A stretch of DNA of 64,000 nucleotides from Candidatus Methanomethylophilus alvi Mx1201 (GCF_000300255.2 NC_020913.1:1-64000); one strand, 5' to 3'. Counted from the stretch's first letter, positions 26,893-36,410 are shown. The notes: generated from the sequence alone by a model not told the origin. Program-made: numbers and translations.

Positions 26893-27825
26893 TCAGAGCT
26901 GGATCTCGATACCGAGTTTCTCGGTGAGTTCCTTGTATCTGTTCCTGATGGTGACCTCGGTCACTCCTGCGACGTCCGCCACCTCCCTCTGGGTCCTGCG
27001 CTCGTTACACAGGATGGATGAGATGTAGATGGCCGCCGCGGCCACTCCGGTCGGACCCCTTCCGGAGGTCAGCTCCTTGTCGGACGCATCCTTGAGGATC
27101 TCGGCAGCTTTGGTCTGGACCTCCCCGCTCAGCTTCAGTTCGGAGCAGAACCTCTGGACGTAGTCCTGGGGTTTGGTGGGCATGAGCTTCAGCTTCAGTT
27201 CGCGGGTCATGAACCTGTAGGTCCTCCCGATCTCCTTCCTGCCGACCCTGCTGGAACTTGCGACTTCGTCGAGGGTTCTGGGGACACCGCACTGTCTGCA
27301 TGCGGCATAGAGGGATGCGGCTACGACGCCCTCGATGGATCTTCCTCTGATGAGGTTCTTGTTGACGGCCTTCCTGTAGATCATGGCCGCGGTCTCCCTG
27401 ACGTTCCTGGGGAGTCCCATGGCGGATGCCATCCTGTCCAGTTCGGACAGGGCGAACGCGAGGTTCCTCTCGGTGGCGTTGGAGACCCTGATCCTCCTCT
27501 GCCATTTCCTCAGCCTGTACAGCTGGGCGCGGTTTCTGGTGGGGATGCTCTTTCCGTAACTGTCCTTGTTCTTCCAGGAGATCTCGGTGGAAAGTCCTTT
27601 GTCGTGGATGGTGTAGGTCATCGGGGCACCGGTACGGGCCCTCTTCTCTCCCTGTTCGACATCGAAGGCCCTCCACTCAGGTCCCTGGTCGATGAACTGG
27701 TCATCCAAGACGAGACCGCAGTCCTCGCAGACGAGTTCACCCCTCTCGTAGTCGCGGACCAGGTGGTGGCTGCCGCACTCGGGGCAGACCTTGATCTCTT
27801 CAGTTTCTTCTCTTTGTTTTACCAT
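26893..27825 (-). CDS. tfb: Transcription initiation factor IIB (TFB)
   Basis: This factor bridges TBP on the TATA box and RNA polymerase. The 310-residue protein has the N-terminal zinc ribbon ([20 protein letters not shown] and CEDCG, about residues 13-36), the B-reader/linker region ([20 protein letters not shown]) and two cyclin repeats (about 120-205 and 215-305). The recognition helix [20 protein letters not shown] is near the C terminus. Its start overlaps the end of gar1 by 26 bases; the gar1-tfb pairing is common in euryarchaea. Confidence 0.97.
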   Translation of the reverse strand: MVKQREETEEIKVCPECGSHHLVRDYERGELVCEDCGLVLDDQFIDQGPEWRAFDVEQGEKRARTGAPMTYTIHDKGLSTEISWKNKDSYGKSIPTRNRAQLYRLRKWQRRIRVSNATERNLAFALSELDRMASAMGLPRNVRETAAMIYRKAVNKNLIRGRSIEGVVAASLYAACRQCGVPRTLDEVASSSRVGRKEIGRTYRFMTRELKLKLMPTKPQDYVQRFCSELKLSGEVQTKAAEILKDASDKELTSGRGPTGVAAAAIYISSILCNERRTQREVADVAGVTEVTIRNRYKELTEKLGIEIQL

Positions 27826-28057
27826 CTTTGACCCTCTTGTTACAGTAGAGCTTCTTTCCCTCGATCTTCTTCGGTACGCCCTCGGTCGGGCTTACCGACG
27901 CATACGGTCCGTCTACCGGTCCGAAGACCCTTTTCACCGTACCTATGCGTTTCTGGCTCTGGTCGAATACAGCGTCACCGATATCCGGGGCCTGTTCGCA
28001 TCTGACGACTATACGTCCTTCAGAAGTGATGCCGTCAACAGTTCCCAAAAAATCCAT
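27800..28057 (-). CDS. gar1: H/ACA RNP protein Gar1
   Basis: This is a component of the box H/ACA ribonucleoprotein that guides pseudouridylation of rRNA. The 85-residue protein has the small beta-barrel core with [20 protein letters not shown] and [13 protein letters not shown], the typical Gar1 signature, and a basic C-terminal tail [12 protein letters not shown]. It is the first gene of the gar1-tfb operon. The promoter region is AT-rich (TATTTAAAATAAT about 28098-28110). Confidence 0.92.
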   Translation of the reverse strand: MDFLGTVDGITSEGRIVVRCEQAPDIGDAVFDQSQKRIGTVKRVFGPVDGPYASVSPTEGVPKKIEGKKLYCNKRVKDGKTKRRN

Positions 28058-28424
28058 AGCCGCTCCCCCAACGTTATAAATAAGGAAAGCAGCGGTTCTA
28101 TTTAAAATAATCGCATCTCTTTATCTATATTGTGGATTTGTATATTTAATTCCTATCAATTTTGTTTATCCGAAATATCCCCTCGGTCCCGGTTTTATTA
28201 CATTTAAGCCTTACTGTATGTCCCTACGAGTCGGGTATCTTCGTCAATCGTCGATTATGATGTTTTTGATTTGTCATTCGGCATGTCTGGCCATAGTTAT
28301 CGGAGGGTGCGATCGCCCATCTGTCGGAGGAAAAAAGATGCCAGTAACCTTTTAATTAATGATGTGCATTGTTGTAAAAGTTTGGGCGCCTGCGGGCCGC
28401 CCGTCTAAAATCGGAGGCTAAAAA
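28058..28424. other. Divergent intergenic region
   Basis: This 367-base gap separates gar1 from the small membrane protein gene. It is AT-rich near gar1 (promoter sequences TATTTAAAATAAT and TGTATATTTAATTCC). Toward 28424 it becomes a longer leader with GGGCGCC-TGCGGGCC-GCCC and the ribosome-binding site TCGGAGG. I see no gene, tRNA or recognisable structured RNA, but a leader of this length is unusual in this genome and could hold a regulatory RNA. Confidence 0.4.
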
Positions 28425-28733
28425 ATGGATTGGACCATCTGGGAGTTCCTCACCGTCGTCATCATCGCATTCGCTGCGGTGGCGCTCGCTGCTGGGGTTT
28501 TCTCCGCATACTTCGGAAAAGGAAAGAACAAGGGATACGGAATTCTCCTCGCCGCAGTCGGACTCATCGTCGGTCTGCTCTGGCTGTACCTCATCGCGTG
28601 GAGCAACATCGAGCCTTTCTGCGACGTCGCCGCATGGGATGTCTTCTACGACGCAATCATCAACCTGATCGGAATCCTGGTCGGTGCCCTGGTCGCTGTC
28701 GGAATCTTCCTTGTGACCGTTCTGAAGAGCTGA
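28425..28733 (+). CDS. Small three-span membrane protein
   Basis: This 102-residue hydrophobic protein has about three membrane helices: VVIIAFAAVALAAGVFSAYF (about 11-30), GILLAAVGLIVGLLWLYLIA (about 39-58) and LIGILVGALVAVGIFLVTVL (about 81-100). A short Lys-rich loop GKGKNKG follows the first. It has an optimal ribosome-binding site (GGAGG 6 bases from the ATG), ATP-synthase-like codon bias and a strong terminator, so it is probably highly expressed. It is monocistronic. I do not recognise the family; a lineage-specific membrane component is likely. Confidence 0.8.
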   Translation: MDWTIWEFLTVVIIAFAAVALAAGVFSAYFGKGKNKGYGILLAAVGLIVGLLWLYLIAWSNIEPFCDVAAWDVFYDAIINLIGILVGALVAVGIFLVTVLKS

Positions 28734-28750
28734 TCCAAAAATCCTTTCAA

Positions 28751-28778
28751 GGAGGCCCGGCTTTCTGCCGGGGCCTCC
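28751..28778 (+). terminator. Strong hairpin terminator
   Basis: GGAGGCCCGGC and GCCGGGGCCTCC form a long GC-rich stem around TTTCT, 17 bases after the stop of the small membrane protein. It is followed by the pyrimidine-rich TTACCTTTCTTTT. Confidence 0.75.
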
Positions 28779-28871
28779 GATCACTCTTACCTTTCTTTTC
28801 ACCTGCTTTTTCTATAATCCACGCGTGTGCGCGTACGAGTGTTTATATCGTATTCTGCCGTCATTCCCGCA

Positions 28872-29357
28872 ATGGCAAAGGTATTCATAATCATGGGAAG
28901 CAAGAGCGACTTCCCGATAGCGCAGAAGGCTATCTCCGTCCTCAACAAATACGGTGTGGCCTACGACATAGCTGTGGCATCCGCCCACAGGACCCCTAAA
29001 AGGGTCGAGGACCTGGTATCCGGCAGCGATGCCGACGTCTTCATATCGATAGCAGGACTCTCGGCCGCCCTTCCCGGGGTGATCGCCTCATTCACGACCA
29101 AGCCCGTTATCGGTGTTCCTGCCAGCGGATCCCTGAACTACGATGCGCTCCTATCTATCGTGCAGATGCCCCCGGGGATCCCCGTGGCGGCGGTCGGAAT
29201 GGATCGCGGAGACAATGCCGCCACGCTTGCGGTAGAGATGCTGGCACTGTCGGACAAAGGTCTCGCCGAGAAGCTGTGCGAGGACAGGAAGGCCATGGCG
29301 GCCAAGGTGGAGAAGGATTCGGCCTTCGTGGTCGAGGAAGCAAGGAAGGTGGAATGA
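28872..29357 (+). CDS. purE: N5-carboxyaminoimidazole ribonucleotide mutase PurE
   Basis: This purine biosynthesis enzyme shifts the carboxylate of N5-CAIR to give CAIR. The 161-residue protein has [16 protein letters not shown] (substrate-binding Ser and Asp), [11 protein letters not shown] (catalytic His) and [20 protein letters not shown] sequence ([19 protein letters not shown], about 83-101), all diagnostic. ATG 28872 is preferred to the upstream frame start at 28827. The ATGA overlap with guaAB makes a purine operon. Confidence 0.96.
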   Translation: MAKVFIIMGSKSDFPIAQKAISVLNKYGVAYDIAVASAHRTPKRVEDLVSGSDADVFISIAGLSAALPGVIASFTTKPVIGVPASGSLNYDALLSIVQMPPGIPVAAVGMDRGDNAATLAVEMLALSDKGLAEKLCEDRKAMAAKVEKDSAFVVEEARKVE

Positions 29358-30319
29358 TGACGGGATTTTTCGACGAGCAGGGGTTCATAGACGAAGCGAT
29401 CGCAATGATCCAGGAGAGCATCCCCGCCCCCGGTAAGGCGATCATCGCCTGCTCCGGAGGAGTGGACTCCATGGTGACCGCTACGCTGGCCAGCAAGGCC
29501 ATAGGGGACCGCCTTCTGGCGATCTATGTGGACAGCGGCCTGATGAGGAAAGGCGAGACCGACGAGGTCGAGGCCATGATGAAGAACATGGGCATCAACT
29601 ACAAGGTCGCCCATGCCGCGGACGAGTATTTCGACGCCCTCAAGGGCGTGGAGGACCCCGAGGGGAAGAGGAAGGTCATCGGAGAGAAGTTCATCAGAGT
29701 GTTCGAGAGGCATGCCCGCGAGTTCGGTGCAACCTATCTCCTCCAGGGGACCATCGCCCCCGACTGGATCGAGAGCGGGGACGGCGTCCGCGACACCATC
29801 AAGTCCCATCACAACGTCGGCGGACTCCCCAAGGATATGAACATGACCCTCGTGGAGCCCCTCAGGGACCTTTACAAGGACGAGGTCAGGCAGGTGGCAA
29901 GGAAACTTGGCGTAGAAGCTTCCGAGAGGCAGCCGTTCCCCGGACCCGCCCTTGCCATAAGGTGTCTCGGAGAGGTCACTCCCGAGAAGGTCGAGATCGT
30001 ACGTGAGGCCTGTTTCATCGTCGAGGACGAGATCATGAAGGCCGTCGGCAACGGTGAGGCCGTCCGCCCGTGGCAGTACTTCGCAGTCCTCCTTCCCAGC
30101 AAATCCGTGGGAGTGCAGGGGGACAGGAGGGCATACGGATACACCGTGGCCATCCGTGCCGTCGATTCCATCGACGGGATGACGGCCACATTCTCCAAGC
30201 TCCCGCTGGAGGTCCTCAACAGGATCTCCGTCAGGATCACCGACACGATGAAGAGCCAGGTGAACCGCGTGGTGTACGACATCACCAGCAAGCCTCCGGC
30301 GACCATCGAGTGGGAGTGA
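29354..30319 (+). CDS. guaAB: GMP synthase subunit B (ATP pyrophosphatase)
   Basis: This subunit activates XMP with ATP and aminates it to GMP using ammonia from the separate glutaminase subunit. The 321-residue protein has the PP-loop [12 protein letters not shown] near residue 30, [12 protein letters not shown] near 137, the [17 protein letters not shown] segment and the C-terminal [10 protein letters not shown], all standard in GuaA. The glutaminase half is a separate gene at 31558, as in most euryarchaea. ATG 29354 overlaps the purE stop, so the two are translationally coupled. Confidence 0.96.
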   Translation: MMTGFFDEQGFIDEAIAMIQESIPAPGKAIIACSGGVDSMVTATLASKAIGDRLLAIYVDSGLMRKGETDEVEAMMKNMGINYKVAHAADEYFDALKGVEDPEGKRKVIGEKFIRVFERHAREFGATYLLQGTIAPDWIESGDGVRDTIKSHHNVGGLPKDMNMTLVEPLRDLYKDEVRQVARKLGVEASERQPFPGPALAIRCLGEVTPEKVEIVREACFIVEDEIMKAVGNGEAVRPWQYFAVLLPSKSVGVQGDRRAYGYTVAIRAVDSIDGMTATFSKLPLEVLNRISVRITDTMKSQVNRVVYDITSKPPATIEWE

Positions 30320-30515
30320 GTAAAACCATCAAAGGGGTCGGCCCGAGGGCCGCCCCTTCCATTTTTCAGGCGTATCGCCGTACGCCGTCTTACACACCTC
30401 GGATCTCCGATGAGGCCGTCCAGGGTACTGGAATAAATGTGGGATGGAATGTCGGGAAGTCGTCGGACCTTCCTTCGTATATCGTCCCCGCCCCATCCAC
30501 ATCGGAGGATCTGGC

Positions 30516-31469
30516 TCATTGGATCTCCTTGATGACCTTCGCAGGTACTCCTGCGACGACGGTCCTCGGAGGGACGTCCTTTGTGACCACCGCTCCGGCG
30601 GCCACTATCGCCCCTTCTCCGATGGTGACCCCTCCCACCACCGTGACGTTGGCCCCGATCCATACGTCGTTTCCGATCCGTATAGGCTTGCAGATGGTGT
30701 CGCCTCTCTTCTCCGGGTCCTGAACATGGTTTATGGTGGCCAATGTGACGCTGTGTCCTATGAGGACGTGGTCCCCCAGATATATGCCTCCCTGGTCCTG
30801 GAAGTGGCAGCAGGTGTTGATGAAGTCGTTCTTCCCCACGTGGATGTTCTTTCCGAAATCCGAATAGAACGGCGGGAAGACCCTGAAGTTCCCGTCGACC
30901 GGTTTTCCGATGATCTTCGAGAACATGGCCCTCCTCTCATCGGAAGTCTTGTATCCGTCGTTCAGTTCCATGCAGAGCTTCGCCGTCTCTTTGCTGACCC
31001 TGTTCATGACCTTGCACATGCGGGTCTTCAGTCTGATCACCGTTCCCGGCTTCATGTTGTCGAGGAAGTACTGGAGGTCCTCCTTTGTGTAAGAGTAGTC
31101 TTTGGCGGGCTTTTCATCCGCCGTGTATATCTCCTTGGCCATGGTCAGGGCGGACCATGCGTTGGGCCATCCGGCATAGAATGCGGCATGTGTCAGGATT
31201 TCCGCCATCTCGTCGGCGGTGACCCCGTTCTTCTTGGCGTTGGCTATGTGGAACTTCAGGGAGTCGTCGAGTATGCCTTTGGCCATGAGGGCCGTGACGG
31301 TCACGATCGAGCGGTCGCGCAGGGAAAGCTTGTCATCCCTGGACCATATCTCTCCGAAGAGTACGTTGTCGTTGAGGTCCGCGAACTTCGGAGCGAAGTC
31401 GCCCAGTTTGTCTTTCCCGGCGGTCTGTTTCACCATATCCATAGCCCCTTGAGTGAAAAACGACTCCAT
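30516..31469 (-). CDS. Fusion of carboxymuconolactone decarboxylase-like and maltose O-acetyltransferase-like domains
   Basis: This 317-residue protein joins two unrelated domains. Residues about 1-115 are CMD/AhpD-like ([17 protein letters not shown], then [20 protein letters not shown]), although the usual CxxC pair is absent. Residues about 125-317 are a left-handed beta-helix acetyltransferase of the NodL/Maa type with hexapeptide repeats ([40 protein letters not shown]) and the catalytic histidine in that region. The likely chemistry is acetyl-CoA-dependent O-acetylation of a sugar. The gene lies between guaAB and guaAA on the opposite strand. A start at M10 or M12 is also possible. Confidence 0.85.
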   Translation of the reverse strand: MESFFTQGAMDMVKQTAGKDKLGDFAPKFADLNDNVLFGEIWSRDDKLSLRDRSIVTVTALMAKGILDDSLKFHIANAKKNGVTADEMAEILTHAAFYAGWPNAWSALTMAKEIYTADEKPAKDYSYTKEDLQYFLDNMKPGTVIRLKTRMCKVMNRVSKETAKLCMELNDGYKTSDERRAMFSKIIGKPVDGNFRVFPPFYSDFGKNIHVGKNDFINTCCHFQDQGGIYLGDHVLIGHSVTLATINHVQDPEKRGDTICKPIRIGNDVWIGANVTVVGGVTIGEGAIVAAGAVVTKDVPPRTVVAGVPAKVIKEIQ

Positions 31470-31526
31470 GTACGAAAAATGTTACTGTCCTTCCGCAGGG
31501 GTGCGGACGATGCCGGCTGGCATTAT

Positions 31527-31536
31527 CCTTATAAAG
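31527..31536 (+). promoter_or_regulatory. TATA box of guaAA
   Basis: CCTTATAAAG lies 22-31 bases before the guaAA ATG, which predicts transcription starting at or next to the start codon (leaderless mRNA). Confidence 0.55.
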
Positions 31537-31557
31537 GGCTACTGGAGATTACCGTCC

Positions 31558-32133
31558 ATGAAGGTATATGTCGTTGACAACGGCGGACAGTGGACCCACC
31601 GTGAGTGGCGCGTACTGAAATATCTCAAGGTCGAGACCAAGATCGTACCGAACACCACCCCGTTCGACGAACTGAAGGACCTCGACGGCCTCGTCCTCTC
31701 CGGCGGAGCCCCCAGTGTGGCGTGCGACTCCAACAGGATGGGCAACAACGACGAGTACCTGGATAAGGCGACATTTCCCGTGCTGGGTATATGTGCCGGT
31801 ATGCAGTTCATGAGCCAGCATTTCGGCTCTGCGCTCGGTCCTGCCGATGTGCCGGAGTTCGGGGAGGTCAGGCTCAAGGTGTCCGACCACTCGGACCTCT
31901 TCGCGGGTCTGCCCGATGATTTCATCGTGTGGGGGTCTCACAACGACGAGGTCAAGGCCGTTCCCGAAGGATTCAGGTTGACCGCGTCGTCTCCTTCCTG
32001 CAAGGTGGAGGGGATCGCATGCATCGACCGTCCACTATATGGGGTGCAGTTCCATCCCGAGGTCGAGAACACAGAACACGGTGCCGAGATATTCCAGAAC
32101 TTCCTCGAGATAATCAAGGGACAGAGACAATGA
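31558..32133 (+). CDS. guaAA: GMP synthase subunit A (glutamine amidotransferase)
   Basis: This subunit supplies ammonia from glutamine to GuaAB. The 191-residue class I amidotransferase has the nucleophile in PVLGICAGMQFMS near residue 80 and the catalytic His-Glu in GVQFHPEVENTEHG near 163. The opening KVYVVDNGGQWTHREWR is typical of archaeal GuaAA. It is transcribed separately from guaAB, with a 1.2-kb antisense gene between them, an uncommon spacing for the pair. Confidence 0.95.
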   Translation: MKVYVVDNGGQWTHREWRVLKYLKVETKIVPNTTPFDELKDLDGLVLSGGAPSVACDSNRMGNNDEYLDKATFPVLGICAGMQFMSQHFGSALGPADVPEFGEVRLKVSDHSDLFAGLPDDFIVWGSHNDEVKAVPEGFRLTASSPSCKVEGIACIDRPLYGVQFHPEVENTEHGAEIFQNFLEIIKGQRQ

Positions 32134-32337
32134 CCCAGACCTGCGGATACGCAGGTCCCGGCCGGGTCCGTCAGCAGTGATGGGCCCTGTATTCTGTAAG
32201 GTACGGACAACCTGTACGGTATCGACGGATGTCTATCAGATGATTGCATCCGATGCATCCGTCCTTATCTATGGAAACGGCGATGTCGGATGGCATACGT
32301 CGTCCCATGGTCGCAGACGTTATAGAAGTCAAGGAAT

Positions 32338-32355
32338 CCCCGTGTTTCCACGGGG
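32338..32355 (-). terminator. Hairpin after the UPF0147 gene
   Basis: CCCCGTG and CACGGGG form a 7-bp stem with a TTTC loop, 12 bases beyond the minus-strand stop at 32367. Confidence 0.55.
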
Positions 32356-32366
32356 GTGTTTGAGAA

Positions 32367-32624
32367 TCAGTTTCCTTTGGCGACGGTCTCGAGCTGGCTG
32401 ATGATCTGCCAGATCAGGGTTCTCGCCTGAAGGGGGATGTTGGGGTCGTTGGCAAGATCATCGAGGATATTGATCGCTCCTGCGCAGCGGACGTCCATAG
32501 CATCTTTGGTGTCGAGAAGCCTGGCTTTTGCATCGGTCGCTCCTTTCCTTATGTTCCTGGGAACGGAGGTGTCCTCAGCAAGCATGTCCATCGCATCAGC
32601 AATCTGTTTGATCTTGTCAGCCAT
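32367..32624 (-). CDS. UPF0147 family protein
   Basis: This 85-residue helical protein, widespread in archaea, has the family segments DMLAEDTSVPRNIRKGATDA and ANDPNIPLQARTLIWQIISQ. Its function is unknown. ATG 32624 has GGTGATT just upstream and is preferred to the frame start at 32633. It follows a 54-residue gene by 19 bases, so the two small genes form one unit. Confidence 0.88.
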   Translation of the reverse strand: MADKIKQIADAMDMLAEDTSVPRNIRKGATDAKARLLDTKDAMDVRCAGAINILDDLANDPNIPLQARTLIWQIISQLETVAKGN

Positions 32625-32643
32625 TTTAATCACCCGCGGTCTT

Positions 32644-32808
32644 TCAAGCCGAATCGAACTCTTCCTGAAGGTCCATGGTCATCTGCTCAAGGACCTCTTC
32701 GAAGTTGGTGGACTTGTATTCCCTCATCCCGCCGAAGTCGCTCTGGATTCTTGCGATAAAGTTGTTGTTGTCTTTTACAAGTTCAACGTTGCACAAAACC
32801 TCTTCCAT
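32644..32808 (-). CDS. Small acidic protein upstream of UPF0147
   Basis: A 54-residue protein begins at ATG 32808 with GAGGT 6 bases upstream. It reads MEEVLCNVELVKDNNNFIAR at the N terminus, has YKSTNFEEVLEQMTMDLQEE near the C terminus, and is strongly acidic with no membrane segment. The TATA-like TTTATAGG on the minus strand (about 32858-32866) fits a promoter for this gene and the UPF0147 gene behind it. I do not recognise a family. The ribosome-binding site, promoter and tight spacing make it convincing as a gene. Confidence 0.7.
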   Translation of the reverse strand: MEEVLCNVELVKDNNNFIARIQSDFGGMREYKSTNFEEVLEQMTMDLQEEFDSA

Positions 32809-33074
32809 GATAATACCTCATGCAGGATTAATAGGGGTACAATCTGCACCCCCTATAAAATGATTGTTGATTGGTTCCGTGGGAGTCCGGGACAGGGCGG
32901 AGGGATGTGCTTTCCGTTCTTTTCTTTTTCTTTATTAAAATACGGACAATCAGCGAAACCTTTAAAATAAACGTCTTGGGTAGGGGTGGTTGCTTATTCG
33001 TTACACATCAGTGGTAACGAAAGAGTAAATCGCGGACGCCGGAGTACTCCGGCGCTCGATACAGGATGGTAAAA

Positions 33075-33305
33075 ATGTCAGACGAAGGAGCAGAGGACAG
33101 GTCCATGGAGTTCCAGGACAACCTCGAGTCCAAGATTAAAGGCATCGGCAGAGGAAAATACGGAAGGATCCTCCAGATGGCCCACACACCGGACAAAGAG
33201 GAGTATCTTAGGACCGCCAAGATTTCCGCAATTGGGATAGTTCTGCTTGGAGCACTCGGTTTCTTCATCATGTGGCTCATGACCTACCTTCCCGATTACT
33301 TCTGA
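33075..33305 (+). CDS. secE: Protein translocase subunit SecE (Sec61 gamma)
   Basis: This subunit clamps the SecY channel. The 76-residue protein has the amphipathic surface helix (GKYGRILQMAHTPDKEEYLR) and one membrane helix (AIGIVLLGALGFFIMWLMTY), as in archaeal SecE. It is longer than usual because of an acidic N-terminal extension. ATG 33066 or ATG 33075 could be the start. The order secE-spt5-rpl11 is the classic archaeal arrangement and settles the assignment. Confidence 0.92.
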   Translation: MSDEGAEDRSMEFQDNLESKIKGIGRGKYGRILQMAHTPDKEEYLRTAKISAIGIVLLGALGFFIMWLMTYLPDYF

Positions 33306-33316
33306 GGGTGAATGAT

Positions 33317-34141
33317 ATGTCAGACGATATGAGAGGCCCCAACTTTACTGGTGACAACGGGCTCAAAGAGGTCCATGCCGGAGGTATAGTCTACTGGGAT
33401 TTCCAGGCTTCGTCTGGCGCACCGAAGGCCACACTGGCTTTCAGCGTCAACAGCGACGACCCTGACAATGCACCCGAATGGACCGTGACGCTCTACGATT
33501 CCGTAGGGAACGAGATCTGGGAGAACTTCCGCTCCAAGAACGAGGTCGAGGTCGACTTCCCCGGCAGCACTTCCAAGCAGCTCAAGCTCGAGGTCATCTG
33601 CCCCAAGGGAGCCAGATACGACGACAAGGTGAACATCTCGGTCACGATCACTTCCGATGCAGGTTCCGCCACGGACGAGTTCTCGGCCGTAGCAAGGCAG
33701 TCCATCGTCGTTCTGAAGACCCAGATCGATCAGGAGAAAGTAGTCGCTCAGAGCCTTATGGCCAAGGCCAGCGAGGGCGAGCATGACATCTATGCCGTAC
33801 TGAGCCCCATCGGTCTGAGGGGATATGTGTTCGTAGAAGGTATGAACACCGACCGTCTGCACGAGAAGACCCGCGATATCAAGAAAGCACGTTCCTTCAT
33901 CGACGGAGAGTCCTCGATAGAGGAGATCAGTCACTATCTGGTGCCTGTCTCTGCCGTCGTGGGTATAGAAGAGGGAGACCTTGTGGAGCTTGTCAACGGT
34001 CCGTTCAAGGGCGAGACCGCCAGGGTCCAGAAGATCGACCAGGACAAAGAGGAGATCACTGTTGAGCTCGTCGATGCCATGGTCCCGATCCCCGTCACTG
34101 TCAAGGGTGACAGTGTCAGAGTAGTAGAAAAGGAGAAATGA
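33317..34141 (+). CDS. spt5: Transcription elongation factor Spt5/NusG with an N-terminal extension
   Basis: This factor binds the RNA polymerase clamp and supports processivity. Residues about 130-215 form the NGN domain (DIYAVLSPIGLRGYVFVEGM, HYLVPVSAVVG) and about 220-274 the KOW domain (EGDLVELVNGPFKGETARVQ). Residues 1-120 are a beta-rich extension (EWTVTLYDSVGNEIWENF, KLEVICPKGARYDDKVNISV) resembling an Ig-like fold; ordinary archaeal Spt5 is about 150 residues. GGTGAATGAT precedes the ATG. It is in an operon with secE and rpl11. Confidence 0.93.
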   Translation: MSDDMRGPNFTGDNGLKEVHAGGIVYWDFQASSGAPKATLAFSVNSDDPDNAPEWTVTLYDSVGNEIWENFRSKNEVEVDFPGSTSKQLKLEVICPKGARYDDKVNISVTITSDAGSATDEFSAVARQSIVVLKTQIDQEKVVAQSLMAKASEGEHDIYAVLSPIGLRGYVFVEGMNTDRLHEKTRDIKKARSFIDGESSIEEISHYLVPVSAVVGIEEGDLVELVNGPFKGETARVQKIDQDKEEITVELVDAMVPIPVTVKGDSVRVVEKEK

Positions 34142-34143
34142 AT

Positions 34144-34620
34144 ATGGTAGATACTGTTGAGGCATTGGTTGACGGGGGCAAGGCCACCGCAGGTCCGCCT
34201 CTGGGCCCTGCACTCGGTCCTAAGGGAGTAAACATCGGACAGGTCATCGCGAAGATCAACGAGAAGACCAAGGCATTCGAGGGAATGAAGGTACCTGTGA
34301 AGATCCTCATAAACCCCGACAAGACTTTCGACATCAAGGTCGGAACCCCGCCTGTGTCCGCACTGATCAAAGGCGAGCTGGGAATCGAGACCGGATCCGG
34401 CAACCCGAAGACCACCATCGTCGGAAACCTGACCGTCGAGCAGGCTAAGAAGATCGCCGCCATGAAGCAGGACTCTCTGCTGGGCGCGACCGAGAGGGCC
34501 CGTGTCTCCGAGGTCGCAGGAAACTGCGTCAGCCTCGGTGTGACTATCGACGGCAAGAACCCCAAGGACTTCCAGAAAGACCTGAAGGCCGGCGTCTACG
34601 ACGACGTCCTCGGTCACTGA
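34144..34620 (+). CDS. rpl11: Ribosomal protein L11 (uL11)
   Basis: This protein forms the base of the GTPase-associated stalk. The 158-residue protein has the N-terminal GGKATAGPPLGPALGPKGVN and the C-terminal rRNA-binding segment. ATG 34144 has GGAG 8 bases upstream and is preferred to ATG 34138, which would leave only 2 bases after the GGAG. rpl1 does not follow directly; it lies 2 kb away behind two antisense remnants. Confidence 0.97.
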   Translation: MVDTVEALVDGGKATAGPPLGPALGPKGVNIGQVIAKINEKTKAFEGMKVPVKILINPDKTFDIKVGTPPVSALIKGELGIETGSGNPKTTIVGNLTVEQAKKIAAMKQDSLLGATERARVSEVAGNCVSLGVTIDGKNPKDFQKDLKAGVYDDVLGH

Positions 34621-34638
34621 GTTCGTCAAACGATACAG

Positions 34639-34666
34639 CCGGGACGCGGTGTTTTCCGTGTCCCGG
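34639..34666 (+). terminator. Hairpin after rpl11
   Basis: CCGGGACGCGG and CCGTGTCCCGG form a long, nearly perfect stem with a short T-rich loop, 18 bases after the rpl11 stop. This ends the secE-spt5-rpl11 unit. Confidence 0.65.
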
Positions 34667-34699
34667 ATCACTTATACATAATTCCGGACGTTGCAATCG

Positions 34700-34840
34700 T
34701 TATAGGAGCCACGTCATTTCTTCTACAATAGTGCTTTTGCCTACACGTCTGGCTCCCTCGATCGAAAGAGCATACCTGCCTGCCCATTTGTTCTTCCATT
34801 CCAGGAGGTCTTCATAGATCTTTCTTCTGAAATATCTCAT
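34700..34840 (-). pseudogene. 5' fragment of an AAA ATPase (DUF4143-type) gene
   Basis: This frame encodes MRYFRRKIYEDLLEWKNKW, then GRYALSIEGARRVGKSTIVE, and stops four codons later. These are the first residues, including the Walker A loop GARRVGKST, of the large archaeal and bacterial ATPases that pair a P-loop with a DUF4143 domain. About 90 percent of the gene is missing, and no remainder is found downstream. The next 300 bases (34841-35148) hold no gene. It is a decayed or truncated remnant. Confidence 0.7.
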
Positions 34841-35148
34841 ACCCTCGATCCCCGATCGGTAATGTAATCCGTCCGTCAATATCCAGACACATATATATCG
34901 CACATTTTCCGCGACTTTATTTCCGGACTTTACTACATTTCCCGCGAACTTCTTTCGATATAGGCAGACATCCCGCCATAGAATACTGGTTTTATCATAT
35001 GCCAATAAAACAGCGATCCGGAGGTCCACGGGCTGTTTTGTCAGTCAACACATCCCCCCATCGCGGAGCCGTCATAGCAAGATGCCGTCGGATGGGGTGG
35101 AAAAGGTCCATGCCCTATAAGCATGGTAAGGATGGGCCGCAGCCGGTT

Positions 35149-36350
35149 TTACCACTTCTGGGTCTTGTGATACACGGGCCTGTATACCATCATCGCCACC
35201 ATAAGGATAAACGACATGAGGGCACCGAACAGGTACATCCCGGCATACTCGTTGGGTCCTCCCATGAGTGCGAGTATGGGGTTCAGGAGGAACGAGGTGG
35301 AGAATATCCCCAGGTTCAGCATCATGGTGTATCCCCCCATTATCTTCCCAGAGGTCTTCGGATTGGTTATGGTGGCGAGCCAGTTGACGACGGTGGGGAT
35401 CCCGAATCCCAGCCCAATCCCGGAAAGTGTGAAGGCGATCATTATGGTGAAGATGTTATGCACACCCCACATGAGAACGCCTCCTGCCATGAAGCATAGG
35501 TAGCACAGTGCCAGTCTAGTCGGGCGGTCGAATCTTTCCGCGATGCGCAGGTGCAGTACACAGGCGACCGCATTGAATATCCCGTAAACGCCAGGAACAC
35601 CCCGGACATCATGCTGCCGTTCTCCACGTCGAGATATTCGTTGACGTAGTATCCGATCTTGGCCGGATACATGAACATGAGTATCTGCATCACGAATATG
35701 GACAGGTAGCACACTGCGACCGTCCTCTTCCAATCCGTCGGGACCGGCCTCTCGACGATGGCCCCGGGGCCCTGTCTCTTCTGAGGTTCCCTCAGAGCCA
35801 GTATGGTCCCGAAGAACGCCACCAGCCCTATCAGGTATATGAGGAAGGGTTCCCTCCATCCGAGTTCCGCGAGGGAACCGCCCCCTATCTCGAGGCACAT
35901 GGTGCCGATACCCATGGCGGCGGACTGCAGCCCTACGATTTTGACCATCTCGGGGCCGCTGTAGTATTCCGTTATCAGTGCGGTGGTGGTCACACCGATG
36001 CCGGCCATCCCCAGTCCCAGGAGGAAGCGCCCTATGAGGATGGCGTTCATGTCGCTGAGGAAATATGCGGAGACTCCGCATACGGTGAAGACGGCCAGGG
36101 AGAATATCAGGGTCCTGACTTTTCCTATCCTGTCGGCAGCGATACCGACGAGGAAGCCGAACACGGCGACCCCCAGGGAAGGTATCGATATTATGAGCGA
36201 GACCACGAACTCGCTCTCGTTCGGGAATGCTGCGGAGATCACCGGAAGTGCCGGTGCCACGGCCGCTCCTCCCATCAAAATGAGCATGGATGCTATCAGC
36301 AATACCGCCAATGCCATCCTGCCGGGTTTGAATCCCTGTTCTTCTGACAT
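35149..36350 (-). pseudogene. MFS transporter interrupted by a frameshift
   Basis: Two overlapping frames together make a complete major facilitator transporter of about 400 residues. The first (from ATG 36350 or 36359) covers helices 1 to about 8, including the loop-2 signature GFLVGIAADRIGKVRTL. The second continues from YGIFNAVACVLHLRIAERFD to the C terminus RPVYHKTQKW. The switch is near 35575-35590: one T added to GCGTTTACGGG would restore FLAFYGIFNA. It may be a true mutation or a sequence error. The substrate is unknown. The TATA CTATATATATCG (36394-36405) is followed by a palindrome. Confidence 0.8.
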
Positions 36351-36410
36351 GGGAATCATTGATTTTTAGGAGATATTTAGGGTTAACATCGGCGATATAT
36401 ATAGAAAAAA

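Noticed and set aside
30444..31577. 377-codon frame antisense to the CMD-acetyltransferase gene
   Set aside because: It covers the whole opposite gene, which has clear hexapeptide repeats, and continues into the guaAA start.
34841..35029. Upstream extension of the ATPase remnant frame (to 110 codons)
   Set aside because: The recognisable family start is the ATG at 34840; the upstream part is AT-rich with no similarity.
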